From the NCBI RefSeq assembly GCF_026168105.1, contig NZ_LBMW01000068.1, positions 1-33,776 of the forward strand: 33,776 bases of DNA, given 5' to 3'. Within the stretch, counting starts at the first letter, position 1; each line of letters starts with the position of its first letter. The translations under genes were made by a program, and so were the position numbers. Shown here piece after piece: positions 24,399 to 32,223 of this stretch. The stretch comes from Streptomyces hygroscopicus. Lineage in GTDB: Bacteria; Actinomycetota; Actinomycetes; Streptomycetales; Streptomycetaceae. Under the pieces are notes generated by a model. It was given only the letters and a program-made list of their open reading frames with translations, was not told where the DNA came from and searched no databases.

Positions 24399-24877
24399 CA
24401 GCGTGACACCGCCAAAGCCTCTGTGACGGCCCCGTCGCCGACCACGGCGGCACCGGTGAACAGCCCGCTGACGATGCGGGCGATGGTCTCCTTGAAGACC
24501 TTGACCGCGACCGGGTCCAGGATGCCGGCCAGGCTCGGAATGCCGAAGTCGAATTCGGCGTCGAAATCCACGCGACATCCCGCACCCTCGCGGGAGACGC
24601 GCCAGGAGCCGGTGAACGAGTCGAAGTCGCCGTCGAGTTGGGAGAAGAAGATACTCAAACCGGCGCGGTCGAAACGGTCTTCCTCCGTCCAGCTAAGGAT
24701 TCCGTTGCGGAAGTACACCTCCCAGTCGCTGGTCTCCTCCTCGGCGCTGACCTCGTGCACGGTCACCGACCGGACCACCGGGACGAGTTCGGGATAAGCG
24801 GCGAAGTGCCGCACTCGGTCGAAGACCGCGCCCGGATCGGTTTCCTGCACGGCAAGAGCCACATGAACGCTACGCAT
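24398..24877 (-). CDS. SRPBCC (START-like) superfamily protein
   Basis: The predicted protein is 159 aa with the usual opening of the SRPBCC/polyketide-cyclase family: a beta strand, then DPGAVFDRVRHFAAYPELVPVVRSVTV, alternating strands, and a long C-terminal helix (about 125-145). The fold makes a hydrophobic cavity that binds lipids or intermediates. In biosynthesis such proteins act as cyclases, dehydratases or carriers. No specific function can be assigned; a chaperone for a reactive N-N intermediate is possible. ATG 24877 overlaps the aminotransferase end by eight bases. Confidence 0.75.
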   Translation of the reverse strand: MRSVHVALAVQETDPGAVFDRVRHFAAYPELVPVVRSVTVHEVSAEEETSDWEVYFRNGILSWTEEDRFDRAGLSIFFSQLDGDFDSFTGSWRVSREGAGCRVDFDAEFDFGIPSLAGILDPVAVKVFKETIARIVSGLFTGAAVVGDGAVTEALAVSR

Positions 24878-26189
24878 GAACAGGGCCACCTTCGGAAGTC
24901 GGGGCATACCGGGCCGCCTGTGCCCGGCAGGCGCTGTCGAATGCCTCGCACAGGAAGGCCACTTCCGCCGCGTCGAGGATCGCCGGCGGCGTCAGCCGCA
25001 GTACCAGGTGCGAGTTGAGCGAGTGATTGGCGATGACGCCCTGCGAGACCAGCTCGATCAGCAGGTCGCCCGGGATGCCCGGTTCGGAGAACTCGAACCC
25101 CAGCAACAGGCCGCGCCCACGTACCTCGCGGACCGCGTCGCCGAAGTGCTCCCGGACGATGTCGCCCAGGGCCGAGAGCAGTTGGGCACCCAGCTCGCGG
25201 GCGCGTTCGACCAGACCTTCTTCCTTGATGGCCCTGATCGCGCCACGCGCCGCGGCCATGGCGATCGGCACCCCGGAGAAGGTGGAGGTGTGCAGATAGG
25301 GGTCCCGGTCGAAGACGGAGAACGCGCGCGGTGTGGCAACCACCGCCGATACCGGAATCACGCCCCCGCTGAGCCCTTTGCCCACGAGCAGCGCATCGGG
25401 CGTGACGCCCTCCCGGTCCGCCCCGAACCAGGTGCCCAGCCGGCCGAGTCCCGTCTGCACCTCGTCCAGGACGAAGAAAGCGCCGTGGCGAGCGCAGGCC
25501 CTCTGCACGGCGCGCAGATAACCGTCGGGCGGCAGAACGACACCCGCCTCTCCCTGGACGGGCTCGACGACGACGCAGCCCCGCCCCGGAATGGTGCCGA
25601 GCAGCTCGTCCAGCGCCTCGGCGTCACCGAACGGGACGTGGTGCACGTCGGGCAGCAGGGGCCGGAAAGGGGCCTGGAACACCTCTTTGCCGGTGAGGCT
25701 GAGCGCCCCCATGGTCTTGCCGTGATAGCCGTCGTACATGGCCACCAGTTGGTCCTTGCCCTGGGTTCGCGCCATCTTGATCACGGTCTCGACGGCCTCT
25801 GCGCCGGAACCGGCGAAGTGGACGCGCTCCAGGCCGGGCGGGGCCACCTCGACCAGAGCGTCCGCCGCCAGGGCCGCCTGCGGTTCGAGAAGGATCCGCG
25901 TGGCCACAGGATTGCGGTGCAGTTGCTCCTCGACCAGTCGTACGACGGTGGGATGGCGTGCGCCAAGGAGCATTACGCCGTAACCGCCGCAGTTGAGGAT
26001 GCGTTTGCCCTCGGCGTTGATCACCCAGGCGCCCTGCGACTCCGTCTCGACGTGTCCGCCGAACATCTCGCCCAGGACTGCCCGTCCCTTGTTCAGCCGG
26101 GTCCGGTACAGGTCCCCGAGAGCCCGTCGGTCGTACGCCCGCCCGTCGTCCCCTGCGGGCAGCACAGGAGGCGCTGATGCCGTGTTCAT
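24870..26189 (-). CDS. Class III PLP-dependent aminotransferase
   Basis: The predicted protein is 439 aa, in the acetylornithine/ornithine/putrescine aminotransferase family. It shows the cofactor-phosphate region GSGAEAVETVIKMAR (about 127-141), YHGKTMGALSLTG, the cofactor-binding LDEVQTG (D242), and the Schiff-base lysine K271 in LLVGKGLSGG. Beside an acyl-reducing aldehyde dehydrogenase and a dedicated fatty-acid synthase, it probably converts a fatty aldehyde to the primary amine. This would replace the valine decarboxylase of valanimycin. ATG 26189 has GAGGAG four to five bases upstream; ATG 26201 overlaps the preceding stop but has no clear ribosome binding site. Confidence 0.88.
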   Translation of the reverse strand: MNTASAPPVLPAGDDGRAYDRRALGDLYRTRLNKGRAVLGEMFGGHVETESQGAWVINAEGKRILNCGGYGVMLLGARHPTVVRLVEEQLHRNPVATRILLEPQAALAADALVEVAPPGLERVHFAGSGAEAVETVIKMARTQGKDQLVAMYDGYHGKTMGALSLTGKEVFQAPFRPLLPDVHHVPFGDAEALDELLGTIPGRGCVVVEPVQGEAGVVLPPDGYLRAVQRACARHGAFFVLDEVQTGLGRLGTWFGADREGVTPDALLVGKGLSGGVIPVSAVVATPRAFSVFDRDPYLHTSTFSGVPIAMAAARGAIRAIKEEGLVERARELGAQLLSALGDIVREHFGDAVREVRGRGLLLGFEFSEPGIPGDLLIELVSQGVIANHSLNSHLVLRLTPPAILDAAEVAFLCEAFDSACRAQAARYAPTSEGGPVHA

Positions 26190-26197
26190 CGCTCTCC

Positions 26198-27334
26198 TCA
26201 TGTCAGCCGCAGCGGTCGGCCGTCGACGTGTTCAAGAAAGGGGCCGACGAAGCTGGAGCGGGACGGGGGGTGGAAGGAGAGACCGTGCGAGGAGGCGGCG
26301 AGGTAGGCGACGTCGGAGGACTCGATGAACGCCATGCCCCCGAGTGACTCCACGGCCTGGCGCACCGTCTCGCCGAGCGCGTCCTGGCAACCGAAGCGCG
26401 CCAACAGGGCTTTGCCGAGGGCGACGTTTCCCGTCTCACCGTCCATGATCATGCGGGCCGTGCCCTCCAGCAGCAACATCGCCGACTCCAGCCGTGCGAC
26501 CAGATGGGCACGGTCGGAGTCGCTGCCGCGCCCGCGAGCCAGCACACGCTCCACCAGCGCGCTGGCGATCCCCACGTACGAGGCGGAGATGAGGAGCGCG
26601 AACCAGATGAAGCCGACCGTCTGCAGCTCGTCGAGTTCACCGGCGTCGCCCAACTCGGTGCGCATGACCTGCTGTTCGTCGACGAACACGTCGGTGAGCC
26701 GGACCTCGTCGCTCTCGGCACCGGCCAGCGCCCAACTCGACCAGAACGGTTGCACGGTGATGCCCTCGGCCGCCCGGGGCACGAGCAGCACGGCCATGTC
26801 GCTGCCGCCGGCTGCTCGGGGCAGGGCCACGCTCGCGGTGAGCAGATCCATCGACCGGGACAGACTGCACGGCTTCTTCGCGCCGTTGATCGTGTAGCCG
26901 CCGTCGACGGCCCGCGCGGTCATCGTGGGGGCGAGGATCCCGCGCCCCGGTTGCCCCTCCGCGAAGCCGGAGGCCACCAGCAGGTTCTGCGCGCTGATGC
27001 CTTCCAGGAGCGCCCACTCCACACCACTGCTCTGCAGACTGTCTGCGAGTGTGAACAGTGTCGCCACCGAGAAGTGGTGCATGGTGGTCGCGACGGCCAG
27101 GGACGGGGCGGCCGCCGCCAGGGCGCGTGTGACTTCCAGCGCCTGGATCGGGGTTGCCCCGGCGCCGGCGTAGATCTTGGGGATCACCAGGCCGGGACCG
27201 CCGTGCGAACGGAAGAGATCGATGGACGGGCTGCCCGGTTGCTCCAGTTCGGTCAGCGGCACCTCGGCGAGTCTGCCCAGGAGCCCGGGCAGGAAGGTCT
27301 CACAGGTCGTCCGTGCTGCGTCGAGTGAATGCAT
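26198..27334 (-). CDS. ACAD-fold flavin monooxygenase, VlmH-like amine N-hydroxylase candidate
   Basis: The predicted protein is 378 aa with the acyl-CoA dehydrogenase fold (IPKIYAGAGA start, GGYTINGAKK middle, C-terminal helical bundle). Neither usual catalytic Glu position holds Glu: the isovaleryl-type site reads FALLISASYVG, and the C-terminal GTSEIQ region is replaced by LSFHPPSRSS. It is thus unlikely to be a dehydrogenase and fits the flavin monooxygenase branch that includes VlmH, which hydroxylates isobutylamine using reduced flavin from VlmR. The matching reductase is at 23305-23856. I infer N-hydroxylation of a fatty amine. ATG 27334 has GAGGAG twelve bases upstream, rather far, but no nearer in-frame start exists. 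Confidence 0.72.
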   Translation of the reverse strand: MHSLDAARTTCETFLPGLLGRLAEVPLTELEQPGSPSIDLFRSHGGPGLVIPKIYAGAGATPIQALEVTRALAAAAPSLAVATTMHHFSVATLFTLADSLQSSGVEWALLEGISAQNLLVASGFAEGQPGRGILAPTMTARAVDGGYTINGAKKPCSLSRSMDLLTASVALPRAAGGSDMAVLLVPRAAEGITVQPFWSSWALAGAESDEVRLTDVFVDEQQVMRTELGDAGELDELQTVGFIWFALLISASYVGIASALVERVLARGRGSDSDRAHLVARLESAMLLLEGTARMIMDGETGNVALGKALLARFGCQDALGETVRQAVESLGGMAFIESSDVAYLAASSHGLSFHPPSRSSFVGPFLEHVDGRPLRLT

Positions 27335-27350
27335 GAGAGCTCGCGACTCC

Positions 27351-29075
27351 TCACGGTTGGGAATCGTTGGGGTGAACCGACTTGGGCGTGCTTCGAGAGC
27401 CGTTCCGCCGAAGGGCCCTCCACCCACCGAAAACCGCGTCCCGAGGCCTGGATCCGGAGCTGATGCTGACGCCCTGGATGTGGCTCGTGCGCAGAATCGG
27501 ATAGTTGGCCTCGCCGAAGACTCCTCCGGTCAGTCCGGTTCCGCCGTGTGTGGGCAGATAGGGGAGAAAACCGATGTGGGAGTCGTTGATCTTCAGCAGC
27601 CCGCCGGTGCGAATCCGGTTGAGAAAGGTGTCGACCACCGTTGAGGACGTCGCCCACACCGAATTGCGCAGGCCGTACTCATTGCTGTTCATGTACTCGA
27701 CGAAGCGCTCCAGGAGAACGCCGTCCGGCGCAGGTTCCGCCACCACGACGGGCAACAGGGGAAAGAACGTCTCATGACGTACGGCGTCGACCTCGCGTGC
27801 GCCCTCAAGTCCGCGCAGTACTATGACAGTCGGTTCGAGGAAGATGCCGGTGGCATCGCGGGTTTCGTCGACCTGCATGGCGTGTCCGCCGCAGGCCAGT
27901 TCGGCGCCCTTGTCCAAGGCGTCACGAAGGCAGCTGAAGAACTTCTCGTTTCGCAGCACAGGAGTGAGCAGCACATCCTCCTCACCCGGCCGTCCGGGCC
28001 GGATGTGGCCGATCTGGCGGATCAGGCGTGCGACGAGGTCATCGGCGATGTCGGGATGCATCAACACCTGATTGGGAATCATGCAGAGCTGGCCCGAGCC
28101 GTAGAAACTCTCCGTCAACGCTTCGGCCGCCAGCTCCAGGTCGGCGTCCTTCCAGACCACGACCACGTCATTGCCCGCGAGTTCGAGAATCGGCTTCTTC
28201 CCGGCCGCGATGCAACGCTCCTGGAACCGGACGCCGTTCTCGCTGCTGCCGAAGTACATGATGTCGTTCACATGGGGGCTGTCCACCCACGCCGACAGCA
28301 TCGGCGCGGGATCCCCGCACACCACGTTGAGAGTGCCGGGGGGTGCCCCGACTTCTTCCAGCACCGGCCTCACCACCTCGTGCAGTACGTACATCACGCC
28401 GAGGGGAGCGCTGCGCGGGGCGCGTACGACCAGGGAGTTGCCGGCCATGATGGAGGTGACGCCCAGCAAGGCGCTGGAAAGGGGTGCATTGTGCGGCGGG
28501 TTCAGGCACACCACACCGTCCGGGAGACGGCGGATCTGGATACGGCGTTCGCCCTGCCGGAACTCCTGGTGCATCTGCGAGCGATAGAAACCCACCGACT
28601 CCGGGCCGAAGCACTCCAGCATTCCCGAGACCTGCCAGCGGGCCAGGACGAGCGGGTGCCCTTCGGAGACCAGGATCCGTGTGATCTCCTCGGCTCGCTC
28701 GGACAGCCTTCGGCGGAGCAGCTCGCCGACCTCGTCCAGTCGGGTTTCCAGCGGGAAGGCCGCCCAGACCGGCGCGGCAGCCGAAGCGGCTTCCAACGCC
28801 GCCTCGACGGTCGCCCGGTCGGCTTTGGCGACACGACCGACGATGCTCGGTGGCAGCGACTCCGGCGCGATGCGCCCCTGATCCAGCTTCCGCTTGAGTG
28901 ACAGACTCGCGAACGCATCGTCCAGCAACACCGCGGAATCCACGACATACACCCAGGCGTCACTTTCGCAGTCCTGCCCGCCCACATAGGAAGAATAGGA
29001 CCTGAGGGGGGTCTGGTTTTCGAGTGCTGGACTGGGTGGCGTCGGATCCGGGAGGGACAACTGCGTGATCCCCAC
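27351..29075 (-). CDS. Aldehyde dehydrogenase superfamily protein, probable acyl-thioester reductase
   Basis: The predicted protein is about 574 aa, longer than the usual 480-500 because of an extra N-terminal region of about 80 residues. The ALDH core is present: the Asn loop CLNPPHNAP, FGSSENG (nucleotide binding), LELAGND (Glu), GSGQLC (catalytic Cys), and ETFFPLLPV. Followed by the aminotransferase, it may reduce an acyl-ACP or acyl-CoA to aldehyde, although ordinary aldehyde oxidation cannot be excluded. GTG 29075 is chosen (AGGGAG five bases upstream); GTG 29081 is an alternative. It is the first gene of the 15-gene minus-strand operon, so the promoter at about 29132-29175 should drive it. 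Confidence 0.82.
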   Translation of the reverse strand: MGITQLSLPDPTPPSPALENQTPLRSYSSYVGGQDCESDAWVYVVDSAVLLDDAFASLSLKRKLDQGRIAPESLPPSIVGRVAKADRATVEAALEAASAAAPVWAAFPLETRLDEVGELLRRRLSERAEEITRILVSEGHPLVLARWQVSGMLECFGPESVGFYRSQMHQEFRQGERRIQIRRLPDGVVCLNPPHNAPLSSALLGVTSIMAGNSLVVRAPRSAPLGVMYVLHEVVRPVLEEVGAPPGTLNVVCGDPAPMLSAWVDSPHVNDIMYFGSSENGVRFQERCIAAGKKPILELAGNDVVVVWKDADLELAAEALTESFYGSGQLCMIPNQVLMHPDIADDLVARLIRQIGHIRPGRPGEEDVLLTPVLRNEKFFSCLRDALDKGAELACGGHAMQVDETRDATGIFLEPTVIVLRGLEGAREVDAVRHETFFPLLPVVVAEPAPDGVLLERFVEYMNSNEYGLRNSVWATSSTVVDTFLNRIRTGGLLKINDSHIGFLPYLPTHGGTGLTGGVFGEANYPILRTSHIQGVSISSGSRPRDAVFGGWRALRRNGSRSTPKSVHPNDSQP

Positions 29076-29131
29076 TCTCACTCCCTGCTGTCGCTGTTCA
29101 TGTTCTCGGTGGGTGTTTCGAAGTTCTCCAG

Positions 29132-29175
29132 ATCCTGGCAGTGGCCACTGAAAAAGCGCTGACAGCCCGCTGAAA
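29132..29175 (-). promoter_or_regulatory. Triple heptamer SARP-type site with -10 box
   Basis: Three direct heptamers stand at exact 11-bp period: ACTGAAA (29147-29153), GCTGACA (29158-29164) and GCTGAAA (29169-29175), with 4-bp spacers. This is the spacing at which SARP regulators bind in place of a -35 box. On the minus strand, nine bases past the last heptamer, lies CAGGAT (29132-29137), close to an actinomycete -10 box; SARP promoters usually have about eight bases there. It should drive the 15-gene operon. On the plus strand a degenerate fourth copy overlaps TTGTCA at 29181, which may serve the VlmA-like gene. Confidence 0.7.
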
Positions 29176-29262
29176 CCGTCTTGTCAGAAGCATTGTTGAA
29201 GAAGTCGCTACGCTACCCACTCAGATGATGCGGCGAGGTGACGTGAAAGGGATGGTTCCTCC

Positions 29263-30291
29263 ATGAAGCGGTCAGGGGCGCAGGCCGAGACGGATCCAGA
29301 TTCCCTGGGTGACCTGGGAAGGTCACTGATCAGGTCGGCAATCGAGAAGTACGCGGACAACCCGAGCGCCTTTCTTGGCCTTAACACCGGAAACGAAGCC
29401 TTCTTCGCTCCCGGAGAGGACGGGGCCATCGTCTACCGCAGGGCCGGCCGATACCTCATCCAATTCGGGGGAGTGTTCGCCCCGATGGAACAGCGGGTAA
29501 CACTGCTGCGGGAGTTCAAGAAGTTCGCGGAAAAGGAGAGGCGACGCATCACCGCGATACAGCTTCAGGCGGCAGATGCCGGGCTGTATGAATCCGAAGG
29601 GTTCGTGGTCAACCAGGTCGGCGCATCGTACTCGGTCAAACTGCCGGAGTTCTCGCTGCGAGGTTCGAAATTCGTAAAACTCCGGAACAAGATATCGCGC
29701 GCCAAACGGAGTGGGCTGGAGGTGCGCGAAGCGGATTTCAGTCGGTACGCTGAACAAATGGATCAGATCGACAAGAACTGGCTTAATTCAAAGGGCCGGC
29801 ACGTCAAGGAGATCGAATTCCTGGTGGGGCAGCTCGGAGGGTCCGTCCAGGAATATCGCAGGCTCTTCGTCGGCATCTTGGACGAGACGCCGGTCGCTTA
29901 TATCTCCTACTCGCCCTCCTACGGCTCCAACCCTGGGTGGCTGCATGACCTGAGCCGACGGGTCGCGGAAGCTCCGCCCGGCGTAATGGAGGCTCTGAAC
30001 TCCACAGCCATGGACATCTTCCGGAAAGAGGGAGCCGAATGGCTGCATTTCGGCTTCACTCCGTTCACCGGGCTGGGTCCCGAGCATGAGCTGCCTCGGC
30101 ACAGTCCGCTCACGGCGAAATTCATGAGACTCCTCGCAGAGCATGGCGAGGCCGTCTACCCGGCCCGCAGCCAGCTTGCCTACAAGGAGAAGTGGGGGCC
30201 CGACCTGGTACTTCCGGAATACCTTGCCTTCGAGGGCAGTGTGCGCCCCGGAGCCATCTGGCAGATCCTCAGGGTGACGAACTCCATATGA
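29263..30291 (+). CDS. DUF2156 aminoacyl-tRNA transferase, VlmA-like
   Basis: The predicted protein is 342 aa and matches the DUF2156 domain of MprF-like aminoacyl-phosphatidylglycerol synthases: the FVKLRNKISRAKRSG helix, a FVGILDETPVAYISYSP strand pair, WLHDLSRRVAEAPPGVMEAL, and GAEWLHFGFTPFTGL. It lacks membrane helices, so it is a soluble GNAT-like domain. VlmA of valanimycin transfers serine from seryl-tRNA to the hydroxylamine, and this protein is the matching candidate here. A dedicated seryl-tRNA synthetase (VlmL) is not in the window, so the housekeeping enzyme or one nearby would supply the substrate. ATG 29263 has AAAGG about twelve bases upstream. It diverges from the long operon across a shared promoter region. 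Confidence 0.8.
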   Translation: MKRSGAQAETDPDSLGDLGRSLIRSAIEKYADNPSAFLGLNTGNEAFFAPGEDGAIVYRRAGRYLIQFGGVFAPMEQRVTLLREFKKFAEKERRRITAIQLQAADAGLYESEGFVVNQVGASYSVKLPEFSLRGSKFVKLRNKISRAKRSGLEVREADFSRYAEQMDQIDKNWLNSKGRHVKEIEFLVGQLGGSVQEYRRLFVGILDETPVAYISYSPSYGSNPGWLHDLSRRVAEAPPGVMEALNSTAMDIFRKEGAEWLHFGFTPFTGLGPEHELPRHSPLTAKFMRLLAEHGEAVYPARSQLAYKEKWGPDLVLPEYLAFEGSVRPGAIWQILRVTNSI

Positions 30292-30321
30292 CGGAGAGGG
30301 GGTGTCGATTCAGAGGTCGAT

Positions 30322-31083
30322 TCACCGTCCCACCGACGAATGGCTCAGTATTTTCTGGAACTCTGCCTGCAGCCTCTTGCTCGGTTCGAGTCCCAGATCG
30401 TGGGCGAGACGGTGACGTGTGCGCTGATAGGCGTCAAGTGCCTCCGCCTGGCGGCCCGAATGATACAGCGCAGTCATGAACTGCTCGCAGAACCGTTCCC
30501 GCAGGGGATACTGCATATAAAGCTGTTCGATCTCCGGGACCAGGCTCTGGTACTTGCCCAGCGCGAGCCGTGCGTCGATCAGCCGCTCGTGGGCGATGAG
30601 TCGAGTCTCCTCAAGGCCTGCGTAGGCGGTTCGGCAGATCATTCCGGGACCTGCGTCCAGAAGTGCGGGTCCTCGCCACAGCGCGAGCGCCTCGGTAAGC
30701 CGGTCGGCCACCTGCTGCGGCGAATGACTTCCGATGCGTTCCGTCGAGGCCACGTACTGTTCGAACCGGAGAGCGTCAACGTCGGAGGCGTTGATACGCA
30801 GTATGTATCCGGAGGAACTGGTCTCGATGACCTCGCGCACATCCGGCTTGCCCGAACCTTCCGCAAGGATTCGACGCAGTCGGGCGATGTGGCTTTGCAG
30901 GGAGTTTGCGGCATTCCTTGGCGGACGCTCTCCCCATAACTCATCTATGAGGTCGTTCGAGGAAACAGAAATTCCGGGTGAGAGGGCGAGGGTTGCGATG
31001 ATGGCCCGAAGTTTCTCACCGGTCATTGCGACCGAAATCCCATCCTCGATCACCTCCGTGACCCCCAGGAGATTCACCAGCAT
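30322..31083 (-). CDS. SARP-family pathway activator with TTA codon
   Basis: The predicted protein is 253 aa: an N-terminal OmpR-like winged helix (about 15-95, with RAIIATLALSPG, DELWGERPP and LQSHIARLRRIL) and a C-terminal bacterial transcriptional activation domain (about 105-250, with RTRHRLAHDLGLEPS). This is the small SARP architecture of ActII-ORF4, DnrI and VlmI. It should activate the cluster at direct heptamer repeats. Leu49 is coded by TTA (30937-30939), so translation should depend on the developmental bldA tRNA. ATG 31083 is fixed by GAGGGA seven bases upstream. It converges with the VlmA-like gene with 30 bp between them. Confidence 0.93.
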   Translation of the reverse strand: MLVNLLGVTEVIEDGISVAMTGEKLRAIIATLALSPGISVSSNDLIDELWGERPPRNAANSLQSHIARLRRILAEGSGKPDVREVIETSSSGYILRINASDVDALRFEQYVASTERIGSHSPQQVADRLTEALALWRGPALLDAGPGMICRTAYAGLEETRLIAHERLIDARLALGKYQSLVPEIEQLYMQYPLRERFCEQFMTALYHSGRQAEALDAYQRTRHRLAHDLGLEPSKRLQAEFQKILSHSSVGR

Positions 31084-31168
31084 GTATGTTCCCTCGATGC
31101 CCGGTACGGAATGTTCCTGTGCGAGACACTCGAGGTGCATGGGATGAATTCATGGACGGCAATCGATC

Positions 31169-31197
31169 GTCGCCTCCTCGCATGAGGAGCCGGCGAC
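31169..31197 (-). promoter_or_regulatory. Hairpin in SARP mRNA leader
   Basis: GTCGCC-TCCTC, loop GCAT, GAGGA, a three-base bulge, then GGCGAC form an 11-bp stem. It falls in the roughly 185-base leader between the proposed promoter and the SARP start. There is no T-run in the direction of transcription, so it looks like a leader structure (stability or translational control) rather than a terminator. Confidence 0.5.
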
Positions 31198-31274
31198 ATT
31201 TCGATCTTTTCTCGTACGATGAAACCGAGTTTTTGCGTCTTCACGTGTCTCCCCCGTTCCCATAGCTGGTTGCG

Positions 31275-31303
31275 AGTTTAGGGCGATGTGATGTGACGGT
31301 CAA
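31275..31303 (-). promoter_or_regulatory. Sigma-70-type promoter for the SARP gene
   Basis: On the minus strand TTGACC (31298-31303) is followed by exactly 17 bases and then TAAACT (31275-31280). This is the best -35/-10 match I found in the window. Transcription would start near 31268 and give a leader of about 185 bases before the SARP start at 31083. Confidence 0.7.
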
Positions 31304-31361
31304 TATAAATTTCAAGTTCTTGCTGCCGACGTCGCAATAAATTGCACCTGGAGGTCTGGAA

Positions 31362-31796
31362 ATGGCCAGCAGCAGCACCGGATGGAACCGGGAATTCGAC
31401 CCGCCCCCGGACAGGCGGGAGGGCGGGGCGGTGATGCCCGCGATCGCTCGGCGCCTGCGCCATGTCCGCCAATATCACCCAGAGGGGCCGTTTACTCTCT
31501 CTGAGTTGGCTGAGCGTACGGGTGTCTCGAAACGCACTCTGGTCGCAGCGGAGTCGGCGGAAGGCACGAATCTGACCATCGAAACGCTGGTGAAGGTCAC
31601 GCGCGGCCTGGGGATTGGGCGCTGGGCCTATCTCCTGGATGAGCAGGTGTTTCGGCAGGTGAATGCCGAGCTGCGAAAGGTGGGCCACCTGATGAGGCAG
31701 GAGCGCGACGCAGAATCCCTGGGGAGCCTCGCTTGTCTCCTGGGTGGAATCCTCACCGCGACTGCGGCCGACCGACCTGGGGCACGGCGGATGTAG
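31362..31796 (+). CDS. XRE-family helix-turn-helix regulator
   Basis: The predicted protein is 144 aa. An HTH of the XRE/Cro type lies at about residues 43-88 (FTLSELAERTGVSKRTLVAAE, then LTIETLVKVTRGLGI). The N-terminal 25 residues are polar and probably disordered; the C-terminal half is helical with no recognised ligand domain. ATG 31362 has GGAGG eight bases upstream, and the DNA just before it (31300-31340) is AT-rich for this genome. It diverges from the SARP gene across a 278-bp region and could regulate it, or may mark the edge of the cluster. Confidence 0.82.
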   Translation: MASSSTGWNREFDPPPDRREGGAVMPAIARRLRHVRQYHPEGPFTLSELAERTGVSKRTLVAAESAEGTNLTIETLVKVTRGLGIGRWAYLLDEQVFRQVNAELRKVGHLMRQERDAESLGSLACLLGGILTATAADRPGARRM

Positions 31797-32178
31797 AGGT
31801 GCCCGAGTGTCTCTGTGTTGCGCGGGGCGTAGCACCTGGGCCACGACGGCAGGTTGGCTGGATTGCTCTGCAGCGATCCCTCGTGTCGGGCGACATCCAG
31901 TCGTTCTCCGTGTGGCCGGGCGCGGACAGTGAGCCTTTTCAGCACGGTTACGTATCGGGTGACGGCGCGGCCCGATCAACCGCACTGCCTGGAACACCAA
32001 GGCGGGACTCCCGCGCGGCCCGGCGGCTCAGTTCGTCGAGGCCTGGCCCGGGGCAGCAGCCGTCAGCTCACGCACCGTGGCGACCCGTCAGAAGACCTGG
32101 CGAAGCGGACGCTCAAGTTCGATGACCCACGTTGTTGCCCGCCGTTGTTGCCCGCCGTGGTTGCCCGCGTTCCCAAGT
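31797..32178. other. Intergenic, no supportable gene
   Basis: No reading frame here has a convincing ribosome binding site, family motif or actinomycete codon pattern. The stretch may hold decayed sequence at the cluster boundary. It contains the short tandem repeat at 32131-32169. Confidence 0.5.
32131..32169. repeat. Three tandem 13-bp repeats
   Basis: GTTGTTGCCCGCC occurs at 32131-32143 and 32144-32156, with a third copy differing at two bases at 32157-32169. It is non-coding, next to the terminator of the phosphoesterase gene. No function is apparent. Confidence 0.85.
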
Positions 32179-32218
32179 CCGGGCGCCCCTGAGCGGTGTC
32201 GCACTCAGAGGCGCCCGG
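32179..32218 (-). terminator. Terminator of the phosphoesterase gene
   Basis: A 15-bp inverted repeat with one mismatch (32179-32193 and 32204-32218) and a 10-base loop begins five bases past the stop codon of the minus-strand phosphoesterase gene. Position and stability indicate a factor-independent terminator. Confidence 0.8.
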
Positions 32219-32223
32219 CGGAG

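Noticed and set aside
30304..30323. Direct repeat GTCGATTC between the VlmA-like and SARP genes
   Set aside because: Two 8-bp copies in a convergent gap do not form a hairpin or a promoter; probably chance.
32131..32169. CRISPR-like array
   Set aside because: Three 13-bp units are directly adjacent with no spacers; a simple tandem repeat.
31854..32192. Plus-strand 112-aa reading frame
   Set aside because: No ribosome binding site, no recognisable family, and composition typical of high-GC shadow frames.
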